A stretch of DNA of 18,880 bases from VGMA01 sp964655475. Its GTDB lineage: Bacteria; Chlamydiota; Chlamydiia; Chlamydiales; VGMA01. The notes beneath the pieces were generated by a model. That model was not told where the DNA came from. It did not search any database and saw only the letters and a list, made by a program, of their open reading frames with translations. The stretch is from positions 1 through 18,880 of the forward strand of contig CAZZMO010000024.1 of the NCBI GenBank assembly GCA_964655475.1, written 5' to 3'. How positions within the stretch are numbered: the stretch's first letter is position 1; every line of letters begins with the position of its first letter. The position numbers and the translations under genes are program-made. Positions 8,901 to 14,941 of this stretch are shown here, in pieces.

Positions 8901-9023
8901 CTTGGCCTGGCCGTCGTTGGGGGGCTTCTCTTTTCCCAAGCAGTTACCCTCTTCGTGATCCCCTGCGTCTTTTGCTACATCACCCGTTTGGATGAAATCA
9001 TCACCCAGAGAAAAAAAGGTTAG
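5943..9023 (+). CDS. RND multidrug efflux pump, HAE1 family, MdtB/C-like, 1026 aa
   Basis: Proton-driven inner-membrane transporter, normally a trimer, exporting hydrophobic or amphiphilic compounds. The full-length protein (family about 1020-1050 aa) starts MNISLPFIKRPVMTTLVMV with TM1, and has the PTIQVTVSYPGASPDEM and SSPLERQFMLTQGIK motifs close to E. coli MdtB/MdtC. Proton-relay residues are kept: D406-D407 in LAIGFLIDDAIVVLEN (TM4) and K924 in GIVMKNGILVIDF (TM10). The two halves each have the large periplasmic loop and TM bundle. It starts inside the adaptor stop codon (ATGA) and its TAG overlaps the stop of the convergent release-factor-like gene. Family is firm; the substrate cannot be read from sequence. 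Confidence 0.95.
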   Translation: MNISLPFIKRPVMTTLVMVTLIVFGVAAYFKLPVASIPAISYPTIQVTVSYPGASPDEMAKLISSPLERQFMLTQGIKLVSSSNTYESTSIILVFHLDIDINVAAQEVQEAIQKATAQLPQDLPQSPLYTKVNPSDTPILYLVLHSPTIPSWDLYEYGFNFLGQQLGTVEGVANIQMYGYPYAVRVEIDPQACAAKNIALTDVATAIQNDNPIKPTGKFYGPNKSIPTIVDGQLMRAKEYNKLIIKYIDGEPVRLEDLGHAYDSLQNNKQVFSWLTTEYPEGEEAAVLAIYRSAGYNTVEVCQNINKLITKLLPQIPQGIQLDVPFALDKWIIQAVDDVKATLLVAFLLVILVVYLYLGKMKNSLIPLITLPITVTGTFIFMYIAGYSIDILSLSAITLAIGFLIDDAIVVLENIVRYVQKEGFDPYEGSIRGAKQIIITVISISLCLGAVFIPMLFMKGVIGQIFHEFAAVILIAILFSGFISLSLTPMLCSRFVPAYGKEKESRVEKISISLNQKMLNVYLYFLRWALKHKFWVCIASLISVALSAVLLVILPREFLPPDDLGAIQAFAQTPEGTSPEKMEWYMSQITNVCMNHPSVKTIAKLQSTPTDNQSVFFINLVDRDERKDVWECIRELNEEVQAKVVGVNFAMKAYPLINLQVGDSQSGKANYQYMLQSFNDDSLYKGATEFLAKLKELPQLVNVNSNFQPNAPALYVKLLRDQAHSYNNLNATDIEKAFSMAYGETYISKINASEDMYYVIFEAKKPFDRDPSALGTLYAGDVAVNSVIDTEIVTRPETVNHINALPSVTIVFDNAPGVPLSEAVAAVKQLAAEVLPDDVMGMIAGNTEEFEQSSAQFIALVFVAIFVIYIILGILYENFLHPLTALSVIPVAILGGLITLLIFGKILSIYALIGIIMLLGIVMKNGILVIDFALEEIRHGLSIEEAAYKACETRFRPIIMTTLAAMMGSVPIALGIGGTVAEGRSPLGLAVVGGLLFSQAVTLFVIPCVFCYITRLDEIITQRKKG

Positions 9024-9370
9024 GGATTCTCTTCTGCTTTGTTTCTACGGCTTCTGCGGGCTTTTTGCTTTTTTACTTTAGCTGCAAGGAGCTGCCTCTC
9101 TGTTTGAATGTGGAGCACCTCTTCTTTATACTTTTCAAGGAGGAGTCTTCTAGCAAGAAAGCGATTGGTTTCACGCTCTCTCTCTTCCCCACATTTGATT
9201 TCAATCCCTGAAGGTAGGTGTTTTAGGTAGACGGTAGAGGAAGTTTTATTCATTTTTTGTCCCCCTTTGCCACTCCCCCGGATGAATTTTTCTTCGATGT
9301 CTACTTCTCTAAGTCCATGCTTTTCAAACTCTTCTCTTAATGCCTGGACTTTTTTTTCTTGAATAGCCAT
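9020..9370 (-). CDS. GGQ-domain release-factor-like ribosome rescue protein, 116 aa
   Basis: A stand-alone RF-1 catalytic domain that should hydrolyse peptidyl-tRNA on stalled or split large subunits. The signature GSGKGGQKMNKTSSTVYLKH (residues 32-51) holds the catalytic GGQ at 36-38. The order DIEEKFIRGSGKGGQ...LPSGIEIKC closely resembles human mitochondrial MTRFR (C12orf65), as well as bacterial ArfB. There is no codon-recognition domain, so it is not RF1/RF2. The C-terminus is a Lys/Arg-rich tail (KVKKQKARRSRRNK), as in ArfB/MTRFR. I set the start at ATG 9370; a longer frame to 9595 is antisense to the TerC gene and has no family similarity. It is convergent with the RND gene (4-bp stop overlap) and divergent from TerC with only 10 bp between start codons. 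Confidence 0.88.
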   Translation of the reverse strand: MAIQEKKVQALREEFEKHGLREVDIEEKFIRGSGKGGQKMNKTSSTVYLKHLPSGIEIKCGEERERETNRFLARRLLLEKYKEEVLHIQTERQLLAAKVKKQKARRSRRNKAEENP

Positions 9371-9380
9371 ACAAATAATT

Positions 9381-9956
9381 ATGCTTTTAGATCTACTTAT
9401 CGTCCTTTTCCTCTTTTTTATCGAAGCCTTTTTATCGATTGATAATGCGGCAGTTATCGCCGTATTAGCAAGAAAAGTCCCCAAAGAGCAGCAGGGGAAG
9501 GCCATTTGGATTGGGATTTCTACCGGATTTATCTTAAGAGGTCTTGTGGTCTGGTTTGCTGCATTCTTTCTGCAGTTTGCCTGGGTTGTCCTCATAGGGG
9601 GCGCTTACCTTGTTTACATTACCATCCACCACTTCCTCAAAAAAAAAGCCCACAGTATCGACTATAAGCCACATGGCTTTTGGAAAACCGTTTTCCTGAT
9701 CGAAGGAGCTGATATCGTCTTCGCCATCGATTCAATTCTGACCGCCTTTGCCGTTTTACTCCTTTTTTACCCCCCTTCTATGGCCATGGAAAAAATTTGG
9801 ATCGTTTATGTTGCAGGCGTTCTAGGAATGGTCACCATGAGATTCTTCTCCAAAATGATGATTAACCTCCTCGAGAAAAAGCCCATCTTTGAGCATATAG
9901 CCTACGGTCTCGTTGGCCTAGTCGGAGCTAAACTCATCATAGGCTATTTTTTCTAA
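9381..9956 (+). CDS. TerC-family integral membrane protein, 191 aa
   Basis: The TerC family (TerC, Alx, Bacillus MeeF/MeeY) is associated with metal-ion handling, notably Mn2+ export. Here FIEAFLSIDNAAVIAVL (about residues 13-29) and FLIEGADIVFAIDSILTAFA (about 108-127) carry the conserved acidic SIDN and AIDS motifs inside membrane helices. About six to seven membrane segments fill the length. It is shorter than E. coli Alx (321 aa) and matches the short TerC form. The start codon lies 10 bp from the divergent GGQ gene, and no Shine-Dalgarno sequence is visible. Substrate specificity is inferred from the family only. Confidence 0.85.
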   Translation: MLLDLLIVLFLFFIEAFLSIDNAAVIAVLARKVPKEQQGKAIWIGISTGFILRGLVVWFAAFFLQFAWVVLIGGAYLVYITIHHFLKKKAHSIDYKPHGFWKTVFLIEGADIVFAIDSILTAFAVLLLFYPPSMAMEKIWIVYVAGVLGMVTMRFFSKMMINLLEKKPIFEHIAYGLVGLVGAKLIIGYFF

Positions 9957-9960
9957 TTAA

Positions 9961-9990
9961 TTGAATAAAAACAGCATAATATGATATAAT
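9961..9990 (+). promoter_or_regulatory. Sigma70-type promoter of the 133-aa gene
   Basis: TTGAAT (9961-9966), an 18-bp spacer, and a perfect TATAAT (9985-9990). The predicted start is about 9997. An AGAGG Shine-Dalgarno sequence (10003-10007) lies 4 bp before the ATG at 10012. Confidence 0.75.
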
Positions 9991-10011
9991 TCCCCAAAAC
10001 AAAGAGGTATT

Positions 10012-10413
10012 ATGTCATTAAATCCAATCAATTTTTATACAGCAACCAGTCTATCTCCTGAAGAACTTCGACTGCACGGGATCGATGAACGCCTAGCGAC
10101 CTCCTCCTTACCCTGCTACAGTGACTCCATATTTTCTGTAACATACACACCAGAATACAGAATACATAGAGATGCTGAAACTGCACTAAGACCTGGATCA
10201 TATCTCGTTACCAGAGTAGAAAAAAGTGAAATAAACTTTCCTCTCAACACTGTTGTCGTCAAATCTTATATGGTCGTTGCCGCCATGCTCATTGACGGAA
10301 CAGGCCGCTCTCATAGAAGAGAACTCGCAAACTACAGATTCGAACTCCAACCATCCAGCGACTACAAATCTTATCACATCGTCAAACGACTTGCCGCACA
10401 CCCTCGCGACTAA
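10012..10413 (+). CDS. Hypothetical protein, 133 aa
   Basis: I do not recognise a family. The protein (MSLNPINFYTATSLSPEEL...) has no signal peptide or membrane segment. It is polar with several beta-prone stretches (FSVTYTPEYRIH, NTVVVKSYMVVAAMLIDG, YKSYHIVKRL), which suggests a small cytosolic or secreted beta-rich protein. It has its own strong promoter and a good Shine-Dalgarno sequence, and is followed by hairpins at 10438-10545, so it looks monocistronic. It could be a lineage-specific gene, possibly a secreted effector; nothing in the sequence proves that. Confidence 0.7.
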   Translation: MSLNPINFYTATSLSPEELRLHGIDERLATSSLPCYSDSIFSVTYTPEYRIHRDAETALRPGSYLVTRVEKSEINFPLNTVVVKSYMVVAAMLIDGTGRSHRRELANYRFELQPSSDYKSYHIVKRLAAHPRD

Positions 10414-10437
10414 CCAAAAAACGATCTAGACGATGGA

Positions 10438-10508
10438 GGCCGTTTTGCCTTATCTTCGGGTAAGAAGGGCTAACACCCTTCAGTCCACTGCGTGGACGCA
10501 AAACAGCC
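10438..10508. other. 71-nt multibranched structured element (ncRNA or palindromic repeat)
   Basis: An outer stem joins 10438-10448 (GGCCGTTTTGC) to 10498-10508 (GCAAAACAGCC) with one C/A mismatch. Inside are three adjacent hairpins: 10449-10464 (CTTATC, TTCG loop, GGTAAG, a C-UUCG-G tetraloop), 10465-10480 (AAGGG/CCCTT) and 10483-10497 (GTCCAC/GTGGAC). Together they make a four-way junction. It lies between the 133-aa gene and smpB. It could be a small RNA, a regulatory 3' or 5' UTR structure, or a mobile palindromic (MITE/REP-like) repeat. The strand is not settled: one G-U wobble favours plus, another favours minus. Confidence 0.6.
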
Positions 10509-10521
10509 CAGAAGCCAATAT

Positions 10522-10559
10522 CTTTCCCATCTTTTGATGGGAAGGTTAAAATATTTTTT
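10522..10559 (+). terminator. Terminator-like hairpin after the 133-aa gene
   Basis: CTTTCCCATC (10522-10531) pairs with GATGGGAAGG (10536-10545) as a 10-bp stem (one G-U) with a TTTT loop. A run of six T follows at 10554-10559. The T-run is 8 nt from the stem unless AATAT (10517-10521) also pairs with ATATT (10551-10555), so termination efficiency is uncertain. Confidence 0.55.
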
Positions 10560-10585
10560 ATACCTTATATATTGCAATATTTAAC

Positions 10586-10614
10586 TTACGTTAAAGCAGC
10601 TGAGTCGCTATACT
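10586..10614 (+). promoter_or_regulatory. Possible smpB operon promoter
   Basis: TATACT (10609-10614) is a good -10 box; 17 bp upstream is a poor -35 (TTACGT, 10586-10591). It sits next to the inverted repeats ATATTGCAATAT (10569-10580) and TTAAC/GTTAA (10581-10594). The predicted start would fall at the smpB ATG (10622), so the message would be leaderless, or the true promoter is elsewhere. Confidence 0.35.
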
Positions 10615-10621
10615 GGGCGGT

Positions 10622-11077
10622 ATGGGAAGGAAAGTTGAAGGGGAATTGGTCTCCAATAGGGTCGCCTATCATAACTACGAAGTGATCGAGACGATTGAAG
10701 CGGGTATTGTATTGACCGGAACGGAGATCAAGTCGCTTCGGGACTCCCATGGTAGTTTACAAGACAATTATGTCGACATTCTTGAGGGGGAAGCGTATCT
10801 CAAGCAGGCTTCTATTCTCCCTTACAACATGGGTAATATTCACAACCATGAAGAGAGAAGGAATCGCAAGCTCCTTCTCCACAAATATGAAATCATGAAG
10901 CTCAAAAAGATGGCCCAGATCAAGGGATACACCTTGATTGCCCTTTCCCTTTATCTCAAGAAAGGGATTGTGAAGGTCAAAGTGGGGGTTTGCATCGGAA
11001 AAAAACTTCACGACAAACGAGCTGCCATCAAGAAGAAAGAAGCGAAAAGGGATATCGAAAGAGCCCTTGACAGATGA
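10622..11077 (+). CDS. smpB: SsrA-binding protein SmpB, 151 aa
   Basis: SmpB binds tmRNA and delivers it to stalled ribosomes for trans-translation. The OB-fold core is clear: NRVAYHNYEVIETIEAGIVL, GTEIKSLRDSHGSLQDNYV, then YTLIALSLYLKKGIVKVKVG. The family C-terminal part GKKLHDKRAAIKKKEAKRDI follows, with a basic tail that enters the decoding site. Length is typical (about 150-160 aa). No normal Shine-Dalgarno sequence precedes the ATG. The gene leads a smpB-dnaN-recF cluster, 40 bp ahead of dnaN. The tmRNA gene itself is not in this window. Confidence 0.96.
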   Translation: MGRKVEGELVSNRVAYHNYEVIETIEAGIVLTGTEIKSLRDSHGSLQDNYVDILEGEAYLKQASILPYNMGNIHNHEERRNRKLLLHKYEIMKLKKMAQIKGYTLIALSLYLKKGIVKVKVGVCIGKKLHDKRAAIKKKEAKRDIERALDR

Positions 11078-11117
11078 TCCGATTCTTATTTAAACTAGAG
11101 CTTTACAAAGGGTTTCC

Positions 11118-12221
11118 ATGAAAGCAATCATTCAAAGATTAGAACTTGTCAATCTCATTGGTCGTCTTCAAAGCATCGTTCCTTCTAAGCCAATCATCCC
11201 CGTCCTTTCGAATATTTTGCTCGAGGTCGCAAATGGAGAGATTGTTCTCAGCGCAACTGATCTAACTGTGAGCATGAGAACCACATCCCCTGCCAAGGTC
11301 CTTGAAGAAGGCACGGTTACCCTCCCTGCAAAGAGATTTTTCCAGTTGATCAGAGAAATGACCGTTCCTGAAATCACCCTAGAATCAAAGACCGATGGCG
11401 TTACCATGATCACAGCGGGAACATCCCACTTCCGCCTCCATGGGATGGATAAGAGTGAGTTTCCTACATTCCCAGACCTCTCCGATGCTGAAGGATTCGA
11501 AATCGACAGCAAAAGATTGAAAGACCTTTTCATGAAGACCTCTTTTGCCTGTGCAAGAGACGATAGCAGACAGGTATTGGGCGGCGTCTACTTTGAAATT
11601 GAAAATGAAAAAGTGACCCTCGTCGGTACCGATGGAAAGAGGCTCGCTAAAACTTATGATGAGATCGATTTCCACACAGCAGAAAAAATCAGCATGATCG
11701 TTCCCCTAAAAGCGATCGAAGAGATGACAAGACTTTTAGATGTCGATGAAAAAGTGCACCTTCGCATGATGCATGACAAGATCGCTCTAGAGCTCAACTC
11801 CACAACCATGATCTCCAAGCTCCTCGTTGGCCAGTTCCCAGACTTCCAAAGGGTCATCCCGAACAAAGCAGCCATGCAGAGCATTTCAATCCACCGCGAA
11901 GAACTCATTTCTCTCTTAAAACAAGTGGCCCTCTTTACATCAGAAATCAGCCACTCTGTCAGACTAGTGTTTGACAAGGGAGAGCTCAAGCTACAAGCAG
12001 CGAATAGCGATATTGGAGAGGGGCGAGTCAATATGCCGGTCGACTATTCTAATGATAAATTGGAGATTGCTTTCAATCCCCACTACTTTATCGATATTTT
12101 GCGCCACAGCACAGATGAAGCAGTCAATTTTGGTGTGATTGATTCTTTCAATCCAGGATCGATTACCGATTCTTCCAATTCGCAGTTCATCTTGATGCCT
12201 ATGCGTTTAAGTGCAGACTAA
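11118..12221 (+). CDS. dnaN: DNA polymerase III beta subunit (sliding clamp), 367 aa
   Basis: DnaN dimerises as a ring around DNA and tethers the replicative polymerase and other clamp-binding proteins. Length equals the family norm (E. coli 366). The three clamp domains of about 120 residues are recognisable: PSKPIIPVLSNILLEVANGE, TVTLPAKRFFQLIREM, the VTLVGTDGKRLA block of domain 2, and KLLVGQFPDFQRVIPNK. The end, QFILMPMRL, matches the conserved C-terminus that forms part of the peptide-binding pocket. A Shine-Dalgarno-like AAAGGG lies about 5 bp before the ATG. The stop codon abuts the recF start codon with no gap. Confidence 0.97.
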   Translation: MKAIIQRLELVNLIGRLQSIVPSKPIIPVLSNILLEVANGEIVLSATDLTVSMRTTSPAKVLEEGTVTLPAKRFFQLIREMTVPEITLESKTDGVTMITAGTSHFRLHGMDKSEFPTFPDLSDAEGFEIDSKRLKDLFMKTSFACARDDSRQVLGGVYFEIENEKVTLVGTDGKRLAKTYDEIDFHTAEKISMIVPLKAIEEMTRLLDVDEKVHLRMMHDKIALELNSTTMISKLLVGQFPDFQRVIPNKAAMQSISIHREELISLLKQVALFTSEISHSVRLVFDKGELKLQAANSDIGEGRVNMPVDYSNDKLEIAFNPHYFIDILRHSTDEAVNFGVIDSFNPGSITDSSNSQFILMPMRLSAD

Positions 12222-13274
12222 ATGGCTTTATTTAAGTCTCTTAAACTTTGCAATTTCAGAAATTACCAAAGAGTCGAAGTGCTCTTTGGTAATCAAATTA
12301 ATAGCATTGAAGGAAATAATGGGCATGGGAAGACCAATCTACTTGAGGCCCTTTTCCTCTTGAGTGTCGGACGATCGTTCCGGACCCACCACATGAAAGA
12401 GCTCATCCGTCAAGGATCTGATCACTTTTCTGTAGAGGCTCTCTTCGAAAGTGAAGGGATCGAACAAACATTAAAGATCCACTTTGCTGATGGTGAAAAG
12501 AAGATCTTTCATAACGACACCCCCTGTAATGCACTGCTAGGTCTCATCCCCCATACGATCCACTCCCCTTTAGATATTGAGATGATCATCGGCGCTCCAT
12601 CGATCAGACGCCGCTTTATGAACCTCCACATCGCTCAAGTAAATCCCCGCTACGCGTTTCATCTCACCCGCTATGCAAAAGCTCTTGCTCATCGAAACGC
12701 CCTACTCAAAGCAAAAAAACTCGATACGCTGGAGATCTGGGAAGCTGAGATGGAAACATCAGCCCTCTTTTTAGTCGATGCGAGAAGAACCCTCTTATCT
12801 GAGCTTTCATCCCGAATGACCCCTTATTATAAAAGGCTCGTTCCACAAGATGAAGAACTAGAGCTGCAATACCACCCATCTCTTAGTGAAGGGTTTCGAG
12901 AGCACTGGAAAAAGTCTAGACCTCGAGAGATGGAGATGAAAACGACCCTTTATGGGCCCCACAGGGATGACTTCACCATATTGCGCAGTAACCAAAATGC
13001 AAAAACCTATGCAAGTGAAGGGCAAAAGCGCTCCCTTCTTGCCGCGCTGAAACTTGCAGAATTTTCTCTGTTAAAAGAAAGATCCCAAACAACGCCGATC
13101 ATGAGCATCGACGACTTTGGGATCCATTTAGATGAGAATCGAAATCACCTTTTTAGGAAAGAACTTGCCCACATGGGGCAAGTCTTTGTAACCACACCTA
13201 CTGCGCTTGACGTTTCAGGACATCATATTCGACTTTCACATGGGGCACTTCTAGAGTGTCAACATGTTTCATGA
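12222..13274 (+). CDS. recF: DNA repair ATPase RecF, 350 aa
   Basis: RecF acts with RecO and RecR to load RecA at single-strand gaps. It is an SMC/ABC-like ATPase: Walker A GNNGHGKT (residues 31-38, Lys37), the signature SEGQKRSL (about 265-272) and Walker B IMSIDDF (D297-D298). The opening FKSLKLCNFRNYQ is typical of RecF. Length is normal (E. coli 357). ATG follows the dnaN stop directly (TAA-ATG), so translation is probably coupled. The last 25 codons are antisense to the end of pgi (77-bp overlap), yet the final strand QVFVTTP...RLSHGALLE still fits the family C-terminus, so the stop is probably real. Confidence 0.96.
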   Translation: MALFKSLKLCNFRNYQRVEVLFGNQINSIEGNNGHGKTNLLEALFLLSVGRSFRTHHMKELIRQGSDHFSVEALFESEGIEQTLKIHFADGEKKIFHNDTPCNALLGLIPHTIHSPLDIEMIIGAPSIRRRFMNLHIAQVNPRYAFHLTRYAKALAHRNALLKAKKLDTLEIWEAEMETSALFLVDARRTLLSELSSRMTPYYKRLVPQDEELELQYHPSLSEGFREHWKKSRPREMEMKTTLYGPHRDDFTILRSNQNAKTYASEGQKRSLLAALKLAEFSLLKERSQTTPIMSIDDFGIHLDENRNHLFRKELAHMGQVFVTTPTALDVSGHHIRLSHGALLECQHVS

Positions 13275-14847
13275 ACGCTTCAGCAACAGGAAGCTCTCTT
13301 TGACTTGGGATCGGTGTTGCTCCACTCTTCTTGTGGTTTCTTCTTTTGTAGAGATCGATGATTGAAAGAGCGAGTTTCTTCCCTAGCTGAACCCCTTCTT
13401 GGTCAAAAGAATTGATCTGCCAGATCGCACCAGCAAAAGCTGTCTTATGTTCATAATAAGCAAGAATTTGACCTAATATGTTTGGTGTTAATTGCTTACC
13501 AAATAAAATGCGACTTGGGCGGTTTCCAGCGAACTGACGGTTTCTATTGTCATCATTTTTCCCAGTCGCCAAAGCGATCGCCTGAGCAAAGAGGTTGGCA
13601 TTGAGCTTTTCTCTTTGAGTCGTATCCATGATCTCTCGATCGAAATTTGCCTGAGAATCTCTAAAACCGATGAACTCCACAGGAACAACGTCCGTTCCCT
13701 GATGGAGACACTGGAAGAAAGAGTGTTGTGAATCGGTTCCAGGTTCTCCAAAAATCGTTTGCGAAGTGCCGTAGTTAATGAGCTCCCCTTGCTGCGATAC
13801 GTGCTTACCATTTGATTCCATAATCAACTGCTGTAAATGTGCAGGGAATCGGCTCATACCGTGAGCGTAAGGGATGATCGCTAAATTGGGTCTATTCAAG
13901 AAATTGCGGTTCCACACATCGAGTAAAGCTGACATCAACGCGATGTTTTTCCAAGGGTTGGGTTCAAGCACATGCTGATCCATCTCATTCATCCCTTGCA
14001 AAAACTGCCAGACGACATCAAAACCTAAAGTGAGGCCAAGAGGTACTACCCCAACCATGGAAGAAACGGAGTAACGACCACCAACAAAGTCCCACATATA
14101 GAAAGACTCGAGGTAGTGTTCTGGGTTGTCTAGTGGGCTCCCTTGACCTGTCACACAGACAAAGTGTTCTTTTGCATTGACCCCTTCAGCCTTAAAGTAC
14201 TGACGGAGACACTCTTCGTTCGAAACAATCTCTAATGTAGAGCCAGACTTAGAAACCACAACTACCAAAGTTCTCTTGAGATCGACATCTTTAATGACAG
14301 AAGCCATGTTATCTGGGTCGACATTCGAAATGAAATGGAGGCGGGTCTTCGTCTTTTGGTAAGGTTTGAGAGCGTTATAGACAGCTTGCGTTCCAAGATA
14401 AGATCCCCCGATCCCTAACACGATTACATCGCTATACTTACCTTCCCACTTCTTGTTAAAGTTGCGGAATTTTTCCATCTCACGCCACGCCGCATCAGAA
14501 GCTTCTCTCGCTTCTCTAGTGAGATTCTTGTCGTTAAAGAAAGCTCTCATAGCGGTATGACCTGCAGCACGGTTTTCGCTTGCATACCCTTGAATATAGT
14601 TGACCATCTCCATACTTTGGATTTTGGCCATCTTTTTGGCAGCATTCGACTCTTCTGCAAGATCGCAAAGAGAGCTAATAATTTCTTCGTTAACCCGCTC
14701 AGTAGCAAATAATAGTCTTAAATTACACCCCGTCACAACCATTTGATCGACTCTTTTTGCATTGAGGTAATCAGCTTGAGTCAGGTCTGGGGCTTTTTTC
14801 GCTAACTCTTGTAGTTTCTTGGTAGATATGAAATTTTGAAAGTTCAT
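13198..14847 (-). CDS. pgi: Glucose-6-phosphate isomerase, 549 aa
   Basis: Pgi interconverts glucose-6-phosphate and fructose-6-phosphate in glycolysis. Length matches E. coli Pgi (549). Visible motifs: LGIGGSYLGT (144-153), the phosphate-binding SKSGST (199-204), PGI signature WDFVGGRYS (252-260), catalytic Glu344 in MESNGK, His382 in LHQGT, and FDQEGVQLGKK (481-491) with the catalytic lysine; the usual VE here is VQ. The last ~50 residues (after KLALSI) do not resemble the E. coli tail. A strong Shine-Dalgarno AAAGGAG (14860-14854) lies 6 bp before the ATG. The 3' end overlaps recF by 77 bp. It is transcribed divergently from tRNA-Pro. Confidence 0.96.
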   Translation of the reverse strand: MNFQNFISTKKLQELAKKAPDLTQADYLNAKRVDQMVVTGCNLRLLFATERVNEEIISSLCDLAEESNAAKKMAKIQSMEMVNYIQGYASENRAAGHTAMRAFFNDKNLTREAREASDAAWREMEKFRNFNKKWEGKYSDVIVLGIGGSYLGTQAVYNALKPYQKTKTRLHFISNVDPDNMASVIKDVDLKRTLVVVVSKSGSTLEIVSNEECLRQYFKAEGVNAKEHFVCVTGQGSPLDNPEHYLESFYMWDFVGGRYSVSSMVGVVPLGLTLGFDVVWQFLQGMNEMDQHVLEPNPWKNIALMSALLDVWNRNFLNRPNLAIIPYAHGMSRFPAHLQQLIMESNGKHVSQQGELINYGTSQTIFGEPGTDSQHSFFQCLHQGTDVVPVEFIGFRDSQANFDREIMDTTQREKLNANLFAQAIALATGKNDDNRNRQFAGNRPSRILFGKQLTPNILGQILAYYEHKTAFAGAIWQINSFDQEGVQLGKKLALSIIDLYKRRNHKKSGATPIPSQRELPVAEAFMKHVDTLEVPHVKVEYDVLKRQAQ

Positions 14848-14912
14848 CGAGGACTCCTTTTACCATGGTTATTCCAAAAAATCAGAGAAAATAGCAATAT
14901 TTTTTAAGTTTC

Positions 14913-14941
14913 TTGATTGTAATCCAAGCTTTTCTTATACT
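14913..14941 (+). promoter_or_regulatory. Promoter of tRNA-Pro
   Basis: TTGATT (14913-14918), 17-bp spacer, TATACT (14936-14941). The predicted start is about 14948, 7 nt before the mature tRNA 5' end. Confidence 0.65.

Noticed and set aside
9371..9595. Longer N-terminus for the GGQ protein
   Set aside because: The extension is the antisense of TerC and has no family similarity; ATG 9370 gives a normal-length protein.
10438..10508. tRNA or tmRNA reading of the cloverleaf-like element
   Set aside because: It is 71 nt with three arms, but has no 7-nt anticodon or T-loop, no GTTC-type T-loop motif and no typical acceptor; tmRNA would be several hundred nt.
10622..13274. Replication origin near dnaN-recF
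   Set aside because: No dnaA gene and no cluster of DnaA boxes is visible; in chlamydiae this cluster need not mark the origin.
11118..14847. Other long frames opposite dnaN, recF and pgi
   Set aside because: They are antisense or out-of-frame shadows of conserved genes and lack start signals or motifs.
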